64,000 bases of DNA, from positions 15,934,001 to 15,998,000 of the forward strand of contig JBHGNT010000001.1 of the NCBI GenBank assembly GCA_043228905.1, given 5' to 3'. The notes below the pieces were generated by a model, which worked only from the letters and a program-made list of their open reading frames with translations, was not told the DNA's origin and ran no database searches. Positions 51,771 to 61,312 of the stretch are shown piece by piece (positions within the stretch are counted from its first letter, which is position 1; every line of letters begins with the position of its first letter). This stretch comes from Azolla caroliniana. Its lineage: Eukaryota > Polypodiophyta. The translations under genes were made by a program, and so were the position numbers.

Positions 51771-52387
51771 TGTTGGGATTTCGGTCCCTCCGGATGGGAT
51801 GTCCGGAGATGAATGACGGCAAGCCCGGAGGCTGTTACGGAGCCGGATGCTGAAGACCCCGGTTACGGAGCCGGATGCTGAAGACCCCGGTTACGGAGCC
51901 GGATGACGTATGTACCCGGAGAGAGATCCGGATGCGGGGACATATCTGTGAATATGTTTGCCAAGGGCCCTTGAGGCTATATTTGTAAATAGCCCGAAAG
52001 TCATATGTGTATAAATATGACTTAGGGCAAACAGTTTTGTTAGTTGTTGCTCATTTTTCTGTTTTCCACTAAGAGGGAGCGAAGTGAGAGCAGCCGAGAG
52101 AGAGTGAGAGAACGAAGAGGAAGGAAGAGGTCGACGCCTCTGTGTAATACCGCCGCCTGTGGCGAGGACAGCGAGCTCAAGGTCGTCGCCTTGCAGCTCG
52201 CCATTGTACATTCCCGCGCATAGTGATAGTTGGAGTCTTGCACTCCCGTGGTTTTTCCCATTTAGGGTTTTCCACGTAAAACATCCAGTGTACCCTTCTC
52301 TCTATTGTTTTTCGTGCATTCTTGTACTTCCCGTTTTCTGTGAATCGATCCTGTTCCTCGGTGGTGGCCGAGCACGGAATTACGACA
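51771..52387 (+). repeat. 5' LTR of copia C
   Basis: 617 bp, TGTTGGGATTTCGG to TTACGACA. A 28-bp unit (GGTTACGGAGCCGGATGCTG...) is repeated in tandem about 2.6 times at 51834-51912. It shares blocks with the LTRs of copia H and the solo LTR in gypsy E. Confidence 0.92.
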
Positions 52388-52390
52388 AAG

Positions 52391-52402
52391 TGGTATCAGA
52401 GC
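52391..52402 (+). other. primer binding site of copia C (initiator Met)
   Basis: TGGTATCAGAGC, three bases after the LTR. Confidence 0.93.
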
Positions 52403-52418
52403 GACGGTAACACAGAAA

Positions 52419-54833
52419 ATGGAAGGCGGCAGCAGCGGGCAGCCGGGGATGATGGTGCTGAATGCGCAGAACTACGCCGACTGGAAGATAAAGATGGAGG
52501 ATCTGCTCATTGTTCGGGACCTGTATGAACCGATCGACAGGTCGGAAATACCCAAGGGGGTACTTGAGACGGAGTGGAGGCTTCTGAACCGGAAAGCCGT
52601 TGCAACCATTCGGCAATACGTCGACGTGAGCGTTCTACAACACGTGGCGAACGACACCAACGCATATGAGATGTGGCGGAAGCTGTCGGGCCTCTACGAG
52701 AGGAAGAATGCGTTGAACCGGACCTCCCTGATGAGAAAGATAGTGAACCTCAAGTACCGGGACGGCGAGAGTATGGTGGAACACGTAAGCACGTTCATGG
52801 GATTCGTGAACCAGCTTGCGGCGATCAAGTTCCCGTTGGAGGATGCAATGCAAGCCATCATCCTAATGTGTACATTGCCGGACAGCTGGGAGAACTTGGT
52901 GGTGACTCTCAGCACCTCCTGCACCGAAGATAACTTGTCCCTACAAACGGTAAAGACAAGTATTTTGAACGAAGAAGCGCGTCGGAGAGATAAAGAACCG
53001 GCCCCCGACTCGAAGGCGCTGCTTACCGAATCGGAACGGGGAAGACAATGGAACCGGAGTCCGCAAAGACGGGAGAAGTCGGGGACCCGGTCGCAGTCAA
53101 GAGGAAGACCCACATGCTTCCACTGTGGGAAGCCGGGGCACTTCCGGAAGAATTGTCGGCATTACCGAAAAGACAACGGAGCCGACGACACCGATTCGAA
53201 GAAGTCACCGGAGAGAAACGGTGCATACCGGGGAGCCACGGACCGGAGAGGTCCGGATCGGCGAGGGCAGGACCGGAAAGGAACAACGGCACTCGCGGCA
53301 AGTGAGGAAGAAATCATGCTCATCACCGAAGAAGGTGAACTAAACATTGCCGGCGATGAGACTACCTGGGTGGTCGATTCCGGAGCGTCGTTCCACCTGA
53401 CCCCGGAAAGTAGATACTTCTCATCCTACACAGCCGGTGAACATGGCTGTGTTCGGATGGGAAATGAAGGTACGTGCCGGATTGCCGGTATAGGAGACGT
53501 ATGGTTGACAACCCCGACCGGATGCAAAATGCTGCTGAAGGATGTCCGACACGTTCCGGAGGTTCGATTGAACCTGATTTCGGCCGGGAGGCTAGACGAT
53601 GAAGGCTACACAGGTAGCATCCGGAACGGCGTAATGAAGTTCAGCAAGGGAAGCCTGATAGTGGCTCGGGCCCGGAAAGTCAACACACTGTACCTTATGA
53701 ATGCCTGGTTGTGTCCGGAAGAGCTGAATGTGGCAGCCGACACTGCCGGTGAGCTGTGGCACAAAAGACTGTGCCACATGAGTGAGAAGGGGATGAAGAG
53801 GCTTGCAGAAGACAACCTTATTCCAGTGAAGCATGTGCACCTGGAGAAGTGCACCGATTGCCTGGCCGGTAAGCAGAACCGAACCTCCTTCCACTCAAGG
53901 CCACCGACGAGACGTAGCGCACCATTGGAGTTGGTGCACACTGATGTGTGTCAGGTAGAAACGAAGTCACATGGCGGAGCCCAGTACTTCGTGACTTTCA
54001 TTGATGATCACAGCCGGAAGCTGTGGACGGCGCCGTTGAAGACAAAGGACCAAGTGTTGTCCGTCTTCAAAGAACTCCACGCGAGAGTGGAAAGAGAATC
54101 CGGCAAGAAGCTGAAAGCGATACGAGCGGATAACGGAGGGGAATACCGGGGGCAGTTCCAGGAGTACTGTCGCTCGAAGGGAATCCGGCTCGAGTTTACT
54201 GTGCCGAAGACGCCGGAACTAAACGGGCTGGCCGAGAGGATGAACCGGACCATAATGGAGAGGGTCCGGAGTATGCTGGCGCATGCGAAATTACCCAAGG
54301 GGTTTTGGGCTGAGGCAATGTCGACGGCGACATACGTGATAAACAGATCACCCTCAGTACCTTTGGACGGAGACACGCCGCAGAAAGTGTGGACCGGTAA
54401 GGAAGTGTCCTACCGGCATCTGAAGGTGTTCGGGTGTCTCGCATACGTGCATGTGGCAAAGGACCGGAGAGGAAAGCTAGATCCAAAGACCCGGCCATGC
54501 ATATTCCTCGGTTACGGCGACGACGAGTTCGGCTACCGAGTATGGGACCCGGTCGACAAGAAGATATTCAGGAGTCGAGACATCATCTTCATGGAGGACA
54601 AGACACTCGCCGACTGGGAGTCGGAGAAGAAGATGAAGAGCTCCAAGTCGACCGGTGAAGATCAACTCTACGAGGAGCAGTCCCGACCGGCAAGGGACCG
54701 GTTAGCACTCGAGGATCCGGCCGAAGACGGTGAAGAAACAGAACCGGCCGAAGAAGATGAAAATGATACCGGAACCGGCCCCGATCCCGAAATGGATTCG
54801 GATGAAGAAGAATCGGAAGAACCGGTGTCGTAG
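52419..54833 (+). CDS. copia C polyprotein, first part: Gag, protease, integrase
   Basis: It starts at ATG 52419. Gag (about 1-230) has NAQNYADWKIKMEDLL and a zinc knuckle CFHCGKPGHFRKNC at 233-246, followed by an Arg/Asp-rich region with RRGPDRRGQDRKG. The protease active site WVVDSGASFHLT is near 317-328. The integrase zinc site reads LWHKRLCHMS...CTDCLAGK. The catalytic core has FIDDHSRKLW, IRADNGGEYR and NGLAERMNRT. The last 40 or so residues are an acidic hinge. The stop at 54831-54833 belongs to the inserted gypsy D LTR; the native frame continues at 62110. Confidence 0.93.
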   Translation: MEGGSSGQPGMMVLNAQNYADWKIKMEDLLIVRDLYEPIDRSEIPKGVLETEWRLLNRKAVATIRQYVDVSVLQHVANDTNAYEMWRKLSGLYERKNALNRTSLMRKIVNLKYRDGESMVEHVSTFMGFVNQLAAIKFPLEDAMQAIILMCTLPDSWENLVVTLSTSCTEDNLSLQTVKTSILNEEARRRDKEPAPDSKALLTESERGRQWNRSPQRREKSGTRSQSRGRPTCFHCGKPGHFRKNCRHYRKDNGADDTDSKKSPERNGAYRGATDRRGPDRRGQDRKGTTALAASEEEIMLITEEGELNIAGDETTWVVDSGASFHLTPESRYFSSYTAGEHGCVRMGNEGTCRIAGIGDVWLTTPTGCKMLLKDVRHVPEVRLNLISAGRLDDEGYTGSIRNGVMKFSKGSLIVARARKVNTLYLMNAWLCPEELNVAADTAGELWHKRLCHMSEKGMKRLAEDNLIPVKHVHLEKCTDCLAGKQNRTSFHSRPPTRRSAPLELVHTDVCQVETKSHGGAQYFVTFIDDHSRKLWTAPLKTKDQVLSVFKELHARVERESGKKLKAIRADNGGEYRGQFQEYCRSKGIRLEFTVPKTPELNGLAERMNRTIMERVRSMLAHAKLPKGFWAEAMSTATYVINRSPSVPLDGDTPQKVWTGKEVSYRHLKVFGCLAYVHVAKDRRGKLDPKTRPCIFLGYGDDEFGYRVWDPVDKKIFRSRDIIFMEDKTLADWESEKKMKSSKSTGEDQLYEEQSRPARDRLALEDPAEDGEETEPAEEDENDTGTGPDPEMDSDEEESEEPVS

Positions 54834-55632
54834 TGTAGGTTGCACACTATGTGGAAATTATATTTTTGTCCCTCCGGATAGAGAATGGAGTGCTCGGTGA
54901 GAACCGGAAGAAAACGGCATACCGGCAAGGAGGAAAAACGGCATACCGGCAAGGAAGAAAACGGCATACCGGCAAGGAAGAGCCGGATAAAGAGACATAA
55001 ATGTAAAAAGAAAGGAAATACTCACTACTGCGCAGGGCGTGATTCGAACTCTGCACCTTCACGTTGACAAACCCCAACCTTACCATTACATTAACTTATC
55101 TTAAGTGTTTTAAATATAGATTTAATACGTATAAGACCTTTATTTATGCATACCTTTATTAAAAGGTAAATCGTGTATTTTTTTAATATATGAAAAAGAA
55201 AAACACGAGACACTAAAAATAACTCATGCACATCTAGCGTGCATGAGCCCTATACTTAGGAAATAAAAAAAAAGCATCACATGCACATTTAGGGGACATG
55301 AACACTTTTTGTAAAAAAGCATGAAGCCATGCTTAGCTCTTCCATCTTTATATAAGGAGGAGAAAAATATGTATATGGTTGTTGATTATTTGGATTAAGA
55401 ATTAATCAATACAAAAATTATTCGTGGGATTCACGATTTATACGTCTACTTCTCTCTTAACACCCTAAGTACCAATTAATATAGTATACTCGTGTGATTC
55501 ACGAGTTTCTTATCTTTCTCTTTGCTATTTACTCATAATTAATCTCTATCTCACGAACTTCTTTCTCCTAGTCCAAGACCTCTGTGGTTCCCACCCGACT
55601 CACGCAACGATCCGGAGCCGAAAGGCACGACA
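54826..55632 (+). repeat. 5' LTR of gypsy D
   Basis: 807 bp, TGTCGTAGTGTAGG to AAAGGCACGACA. A unit of about 23-24 bases containing AAACGGCATACCGGCAAGGA is repeated three times near 54911-54980. A TATA element (TTTATATAAGG) lies near 55347. The antisense tRNA-like module is at 55040-55093. Confidence 0.93.
55040..55093 (-). promoter_or_regulatory. antisense tRNA-like A/B-box pair in the D LTR
   Basis: On the minus strand TAATGTAATGG (55083-55093) has one mismatch to the A box. AGTTCGAATCA (55040-55050) matches the B box except at its last base. The spacing is 43 bases. The same module is in the 3' LTR at about 61515-61568. Confidence 0.5.
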
Positions 55633-55636
55633 CAGT

Positions 55637-55654
55637 TGGTGAACCCGACGTGAA
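55637..55654 (+). other. primer binding site of gypsy D (tRNA-Trp)
   Basis: TGGTGAACCCGACGTGAA is an 18-base perfect complement of the plant tRNA-Trp(CCA) 3' end, as I remember it, four bases after the LTR. Confidence 0.65.
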
Positions 55655-55670
55655 GACGGGTGGCAAGGAG

Positions 55671-57710
55671 ATGGAGGCTCAACAAGCTAACAATATGATG
55701 GCGATGTTCGAACGGATGCTTCAAGAACAACGCACGATGTCGGAGATTTCGGCATCAGTAGAGCGGCTCGTGCAACGCAACGGGCAATTTAATGGTAAGG
55801 ATGTGTCGCGATATTTGCAGGACTACAAGGCGGAGATGCTCCGGTGCCGGGCTTCGGAAGGACTACAAGTGACATCCTTTAACCGGGTGGCGACCGACGG
55901 GCTTCAAGGGAGTATCCACGGGTTGCAACAACAAAATCCGACGTGGGAAGCATTCGAAGAGGCGTTAAAGACCACGTTTGCCATCGAGGACTCCTCCAAG
56001 GCAACGCGGAGGGGATTCGAGGATTGGGTGGAAACGTCAGGTAAGGGGCTGAAGGTCCTCGAAGTGTTTTCGACATTCGAAAGTCGGTTCGGGAGGTTGT
56101 CCGCGAGAGATCAAACTATTCTTGCACCGGACAAAGTCATCATGTTTTTGCGAGCTGTGGACGTCCGGGACCGGAAAGATCTCGGAGTGCTTCTTGAGGA
56201 CACGACCACCGAAAGCGGCCTCACCGAAACATGGGAAAGCGTGCGGGATATCGTCGCGCGTTACACGAAGAGGGGGCAATGGCTTGCCAACGAAGAAAAG
56301 AGGGTTTCGGAACCGATTCCGAAACCGAGAACGGGACTGGAAGACCATCAACCGAGGGCTCGGGAGATTACGGCCGAGAAGGGAGTCGACGCGTCTACGG
56401 TGGAGCAGCTGCTGAAGGAGATGGAGAATCTAAAGATCGCGATGGTGAAGAAGTCGGATGACCGTCCCACAAGCTCCAAATATACGGATCGACGGTGCAT
56501 ATGGTGCGATAGCGCCGAACACGATCGGAGGGATTGCGACGACCATAAGGAGGCGCTACGACGGGATCTCATCTACTACGAGGGAAACCGGATTCATTCG
56601 ATGGACTCTCGGAAGCCACTCCGACCGAACTTCCGGAAAGGCGGCATGAAGAAGGTGCTCGAGGAGGAGTTAGCGGCAAGAAGCAACTATGCGACAACCG
56701 CGGGAATATGTGTCGGGGAGTCATCGGGAGCGAAGGCGTCTTTCTGGCCGGAGGTGCTAGGAAACACCGAGAAAACCGACTCCAACGATATCCGAAACAC
56801 CGCGGAAGGCGTCCGGGAAGCTACGGGATGGGAGTGCCCTGTCGACAAGAATAGCATATACGCCCTGTGTCAATTACATGAGGTGTATGTGGACGAGAAA
56901 CGACGGCGCACGGAGGATGCGGCCGGACCATCGAAGATACCGGAAAGCTGGAACTCCGGAGGTAAGGGAAAAGAAAAGGCGACTCCGGCATTCAAGCTCG
57001 CCTCGGACATAGAACAACAAACCGACTTGAAAAGAGTGTTCGAGGAAAGAATCTTGGATAGCCGGGTAGATTTTTCGCTGCGGGAACTACTCGGAATAGC
57101 GAAGAAGGAGTTTCACGATCTTCTCGTGGATCTCGTGAAAAGGAAGAGACAAAGTACGGAGGAAAATGCTCCAAGGGTGAATGCAAATACCGTTTCAATG
57201 AACAACACCGAAGTGGAAGGCGAAATTCCGAACTCCCACTATACAAGGCCACACTGGGCACGTGCGACTACGGAGACTCCGGTCCGAATCGGCAACATCA
57301 AAGAACCCGTGCTAGCATTGATTGATCACGGATCGGAGATCAACTTGATGTCCAAGGAGTTCTACCGAAAGGGGAAGTGGCCTATAAACACCAACCATGG
57401 ATGGAAGATTCGGGCAGCCACGAAAACGACAGAAGACCTATTTGCGGCTTGTCCGGATGTGACGGTAAAGATCGGGGATGTAGAAATTGACCAAAATTTC
57501 TTTGTGCAGGATGAGGTTTCACATTCTGTCATCCTCGGCCAACCCTTTATCACGGCTTCACGGATGGAGACGAAGGTGCTCGATAGTGGTGCGGCTTTTG
57601 CGCGAATTCGGAGCCAAAACGGAGGGAAATCCGTCCAATTCCTAACGGTGCCGGCAAATCACGAAAGGAACAAGAGGGAACTCTTGTCCCAAGTGAGAAT
57701 GGATTTTTAA
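55671..57710 (+). CDS. Gag-protease of gypsy D
   Basis: The start chosen is ATG 55671 (MEAQQANNMMAMFERML), the first ATG after the primer site; the open frame extends back into the LTR. Gag has NGKDVSRYLQDYKAEML and a capsid-like helical region. A zinc knuckle CIWCDSAEHDRRDC lies at 276-289. The protease follows near residue 545 with ALIDHGSEINLMS and SVILGQPFITASRM. His replaces Thr or Ser in the DTG/DSG motif. E shows the same, and Asp is kept. The frame ends at TAA 57708-57710, after a run of five T. The Pol frame overlaps this end in -1. Confidence 0.9.
   Translation: MEAQQANNMMAMFERMLQEQRTMSEISASVERLVQRNGQFNGKDVSRYLQDYKAEMLRCRASEGLQVTSFNRVATDGLQGSIHGLQQQNPTWEAFEEALKTTFAIEDSSKATRRGFEDWVETSGKGLKVLEVFSTFESRFGRLSARDQTILAPDKVIMFLRAVDVRDRKDLGVLLEDTTTESGLTETWESVRDIVARYTKRGQWLANEEKRVSEPIPKPRTGLEDHQPRAREITAEKGVDASTVEQLLKEMENLKIAMVKKSDDRPTSSKYTDRRCIWCDSAEHDRRDCDDHKEALRRDLIYYEGNRIHSMDSRKPLRPNFRKGGMKKVLEEELAARSNYATTAGICVGESSGAKASFWPEVLGNTEKTDSNDIRNTAEGVREATGWECPVDKNSIYALCQLHEVYVDEKRRRTEDAAGPSKIPESWNSGGKGKEKATPAFKLASDIEQQTDLKRVFEERILDSRVDFSLRELLGIAKKEFHDLLVDLVKRKRQSTEENAPRVNANTVSMNNTEVEGEIPNSHYTRPHWARATTETPVRIGNIKEPVLALIDHGSEINLMSKEFYRKGKWPINTNHGWKIRAATKTTEDLFAACPDVTVKIGDVEIDQNFFVQDEVSHSVILGQPFITASRMETKVLDSGAAFARIRSQNGGKSVQFLTVPANHERNKRELLSQVRMDF
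57704..57710 (+). promoter_or_regulatory. possible -1 frameshift site at the end of gypsy D Gag-protease
   Basis: The frame reads GAT TTT TAA. A one-base slip back on the T run gives TTT TTA AAG and enters Pol, whose frame is open across this point. It is not a canonical X-XXY-YYZ heptamer, because the A-site codon is the stop. A separate start at ATG 57845 is the alternative. Confidence 0.35.
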
Positions 57711-57844
57711 AGCGGACTGTTGCGGAGTGGGGAAGTGATAGTCCGAGAAGCCCTGATACCCCACACAGGAAGAAAAGTCTCGGAGCAAAACAAGTACGAA
57801 TCGGCCCGGATGGGGCATCTACGTACACGGCCGTAACCGGAGGA

Positions 57845-60800
57845 ATGAAGAAACAATACCGACAAGTGGAGGATAAGTTACGGTCGGCATCAATAATAAA
57901 AGAAGACGAAGAAATCGTGGGAGTGATCGAGGAAGTGTTCTATGGGAATACACTACAACGGCTTGAAGAGCTTGCAGAAGATAAAAGCCAAGGGAACCGG
58001 GTAGTCCCGGTGGAATCGGTCGAGATGTACGAGATCGTTGCGAAAATGGGGCCGGATGCGCTCCGCAAAGAAGAAGCAATGGTAAGTACGAAATACAAGA
58101 CCGTGGAGAAGAAGGTGAAACCGGCCGCGGGACCACTACCCGCCGATAGCGAACAAAAGAAGAAAGAAGTCTCGGGAGATCCGACACTTCGGAAGTCCGT
58201 GGATATCGGACATGCCTTCACAGATGAGACCCGGAAGGAACTTCGGATCGGTGGAGGTGGGTTCCTCTTACAAGAAGAAGAAAAACGGTTTCGAGAGATG
58301 TTGGAGCAACATGGCAAAGCATTCGCGTTCACATCGAGGGAGATCGGATGCATTGATCCAAAGATAGTGGAGCCGATGGTGATTTTCACGATTGATCATG
58401 TACCGTGGAACCTGAAGCCGATTCCGGTGCCACGGGCGCATATTCCGAAAGTCATCGACTTGCTCAAGGAGAAGGTGGCGATGGGGATTCTAGAGCCATC
58501 AAGTGCTCCGTACTCAAATCGATGGTTTACGGTTCCGAAGAAGAATGGGTCACTCCGATTCATCCAAGACTTGCAACCGGTGAACAAGGTCACGATCCGG
58601 AACTCGGGAGTCGGTCCGATAGTGGACGAATTCGCGGAAGCTTTTGCCGGACGTGCGATATACTCCATCGGGGACCTATACTCGGGGTATGACCAATTCC
58701 AACTAGCCGTGGAGAGCCGAGACATCACTACCATGCGGACACCGATAGGACTAGTTCGAATGTGCACACTACCACAAGGAGCGACAAACTCGGTTGCACA
58801 TATGATGAACGCAATGAACAAGGTGCTTCGAGATTGCATTCCGGAGATAACGATGCCGTTTCTAGATGACATTCCGATGAAAGGATGCGCGGTGGAAGAA
58901 AAAGATGAGACTATGGATGATCGGGGATGCCGAAAGTTCGTGGTCGACCATATTCATGATTGCGAGAAAGTGTTGCGAAAGCTAGAAGATGTGCACCTAA
59001 CACTTTCCGGGGAGAAATCGGCATTCGGGCAAGAAGAAATATTGGTGGTCGGACATCTATGTGGACCCTACGGCCGAAGACCGTCACCAACAAAGATCGA
59101 TGCGATTCAAGCTATGAAGGAAGTATGTGAGTCAACATCGGAAGTCCGAAGGTTTCTGGGTGCGTGTGCATTCTATCACATATGGATTCCGCACTATGCA
59201 CATATAGCGGACCCGCTCTATCACTTGTTGCGGAAAGGTAAGAAATTCGAGTGGAAACCGGAACACACTAAAGCCATGAGGAAGCTCAAGAAGACACTAT
59301 GGAGGGCGGAATCACTTAAGAAGCCAAGCTACGAGCGGCCAATCATAGTAACGGTTGATACAAGTCCAACCGGTATCGGGTGGGTCATCAATCAAGCCGA
59401 CTCGGATGGTTCGCGGTATCCGATCCGATTTGGAGCAAAGGTCCTCAACGAAAGGCAACGCGGATATGCACAAGTCAAAAGAGAGTTGTGGGGAGTCGTG
59501 TCGGCGATAAAATCGGATCGGGATTATTTGATCGGAGCTGAAGTGGTGATCGAGACGGATTGTCTTCCGATACTCGGGATGATGCGGTGTTGTACGATAC
59601 CGGATGTGGCTATGCTAAGGTGGATTGCATATGTCAAGTCACTTAATCCGGAGGTTCGACACATCTCGGGGAAGGACAACGCGGTAGCGGACATGTTATC
59701 GAGGGCGCGGTTTGAAGACGACATAACCGAATCAGATAATGAAGAAGTTTCCGAAGACTACTTCACGTCAGAACACATATGCCGAGTGAACGTGATCCGA
59801 GAATTCCGGGAAGAAGAATACGAGGGGGAAACCTTGATGATCGGGAAGATGCTACAAGAGGTCGAGGATTCAACCAATGATAAAGAAAGGAGAGCCGAGA
59901 TCCGAAGGAAGAAGAGGCAAGTCCAAAAGTTCTTCTTGGAAAACGGTTTAATATGGAGGACGCCGAAAAGACCGGATGGGATACCACTTCGAGTAGTCGG
60001 GACGAAAGAGCAACGAAACCGGATAATGTCCGAGTTCCACGAATCCGATTGGGCTGGACATCGAGGAACATGGGCAACTTTTGTGAAAATCAAGCAAAGA
60101 TATTGGTGGAAGAACATGTATAAAGATGTCGCGGAGTTCACAGAAAGCTGCGAGAAATGTCAAGTCTACTCCGGGGTCCGACACCGAGATGAGCTGCATC
60201 CGACATTCTCACCGACAATCAACTTCAAGTGGATGGTCGACATTGTAGCTATGCCGACCGGGATTGGACAAAAGAAATACTTGGTGTTAGCTCGAGAAGA
60301 TCTCACAAACCAAGTTGAAGGTCGAGCGCTTCGGAGGAAAACGTGTGCCGCGGTGTGCCAATTTCTTTTGGAAGAAGTGTTTTGTAGGTACGGCTGCGTA
60401 GGACAAGTGATTGCGGACCGGGGAGAACTCGACTCGGACAAAGCTAGGGGATTCTTCGCCAAACACGGAGTTCGGTTAACGTTGACAACGGCCTACAATC
60501 CGGAGGCCAACGGGAAGATCGAACGAGGACATAGTCCGATCGTGAAAGCACTTGCGAAGGCATGCGACGGAAGGGTGAAGGATTGGCCACAAATGCTTCC
60601 GTATGCACTATGGGCGGATCGGACGACGCATAGCTCCGTGACCGGTTACATGCCGGCAGAACTCATGACCGGACAAGCACCGGTAATGCCAACGGAAACC
60701 GCAATCGCGACATGGACAATACTACCGTGGAAGGAAGAGATGAGCCGGGAAGAACTACTAGCGGTCCGGATACGACAACTGGAGGGAAGACCGAAAGATG

Positions 60801-61312
60801 TAGCGGAAGCGTCACGCCGACAACAAGAAGCACGGTTCCGGAACAAAAGCCGGTTCGACACAAAGCACCGACTACGACCGAGGAGGATTGAAGAAGGAGA
60901 TTGGGTGATCGTCTATGATAGTAGCTTGGACCATCAACATACAACGATGCGGAAATTCGCGAAAAGGTGGTTCGGGCCGTACGAGGTTCGGAAGGTCTTC
61001 GACAACGGGACGTACCGACTGTCCGAGTTGGATGGAACAATACTACGAGTGCCTATAGCCGGGAAGCGGGTGAAGATTTTCAAGAAGCGGACCGACGACA
61101 AACCTTATGTGATCCAAGTCGAGGCCGACAACGAGGAGCAATCGGACGAAGACCACAATGATGCGGGAAGCGAAGAAAGTGGATTACAACTCATAGTCGA
61201 CATAAGGGGAGAATCGGAGGAAGCTTCGGATGAAGACGGATACGAAGAATCAAGAACTTCGGCACATACCGGAGGATGTGCGGGTTTGGAGGGGGCGAGT
61301 GTCGTAGTGTAG
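57845..61312 (+). CDS. Pol of gypsy D: reverse transcriptase, RNase H, integrase
   Basis: 1155 residues from ATG 57845; the frame is open further upstream into Gag. An N-terminal linker of about 150 residues precedes reverse transcriptase: FTVPKKNGSLRFIQDLQPVN, SIGDLYSGYDQFQLAV, TLPQGATNSVAHMMNAM and catalytic MPFLDDIPMKG. RNase H has VTVDTSPTGIGWVIN, IETDCLPILGM and VADMLSRARF. Integrase has EFHESDWAGHRG...CEKCQ (zinc), MVDIVAMP, VIADRGELDS and NPEANGKIERGH (D, D, E with 34 residues between the last two). KRWFGPYEVRK is a GPY/F motif. An acidic tail follows and there is no chromodomain. The stop lies 13 bases inside the 3' LTR. Confidence 0.92.
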   Translation: MKKQYRQVEDKLRSASIIKEDEEIVGVIEEVFYGNTLQRLEELAEDKSQGNRVVPVESVEMYEIVAKMGPDALRKEEAMVSTKYKTVEKKVKPAAGPLPADSEQKKKEVSGDPTLRKSVDIGHAFTDETRKELRIGGGGFLLQEEEKRFREMLEQHGKAFAFTSREIGCIDPKIVEPMVIFTIDHVPWNLKPIPVPRAHIPKVIDLLKEKVAMGILEPSSAPYSNRWFTVPKKNGSLRFIQDLQPVNKVTIRNSGVGPIVDEFAEAFAGRAIYSIGDLYSGYDQFQLAVESRDITTMRTPIGLVRMCTLPQGATNSVAHMMNAMNKVLRDCIPEITMPFLDDIPMKGCAVEEKDETMDDRGCRKFVVDHIHDCEKVLRKLEDVHLTLSGEKSAFGQEEILVVGHLCGPYGRRPSPTKIDAIQAMKEVCESTSEVRRFLGACAFYHIWIPHYAHIADPLYHLLRKGKKFEWKPEHTKAMRKLKKTLWRAESLKKPSYERPIIVTVDTSPTGIGWVINQADSDGSRYPIRFGAKVLNERQRGYAQVKRELWGVVSAIKSDRDYLIGAEVVIETDCLPILGMMRCCTIPDVAMLRWIAYVKSLNPEVRHISGKDNAVADMLSRARFEDDITESDNEEVSEDYFTSEHICRVNVIREFREEEYEGETLMIGKMLQEVEDSTNDKERRAEIRRKKRQVQKFFLENGLIWRTPKRPDGIPLRVVGTKEQRNRIMSEFHESDWAGHRGTWATFVKIKQRYWWKNMYKDVAEFTESCEKCQVYSGVRHRDELHPTFSPTINFKWMVDIVAMPTGIGQKKYLVLAREDLTNQVEGRALRRKTCAAVCQFLLEEVFCRYGCVGQVIADRGELDSDKARGFFAKHGVRLTLTTAYNPEANGKIERGHSPIVKALAKACDGRVKDWPQMLPYALWADRTTHSSVTGYMPAELMTGQAPVMPTETAIATWTILPWKEEMSREELLAVRIRQLEGRPKDVAEASRRQQEARFRNKSRFDTKHRLRPRRIEEGDWVIVYDSSLDHQHTTMRKFAKRWFGPYEVRKVFDNGTYRLSELDGTILRVPIAGKRVKIFKKRTDDKPYVIQVEADNEEQSDEDHNDAGSEESGLQLIVDIRGESEEASDEDGYEESRTSAHTGGCAGLEGASVVV
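61272..61299 (+). other. purine-rich tract before the 3' LTR of gypsy D
   Basis: GGAGGATGTGCGGGTTTGGAGGGGGCGAG lies immediately upstream of the LTR within the Pol ORF. Its last part, GGAGGGGGCGAG, is the likely plus-strand primer. E and L have GGTTTGGTTGGGGTGGA at the same place. Confidence 0.55.

Noticed and set aside
53048-53343. Out-of-frame ORFs overlapping the copia C zinc-knuckle region
   Set aside because: They lie inside an intact polyprotein in other frames and have no motif.
54911-54980. CRISPR-like array in the D LTR
   Set aside because: The three near-identical units have almost no spacer and are repeated in both LTRs; they are simple tandem repeats.
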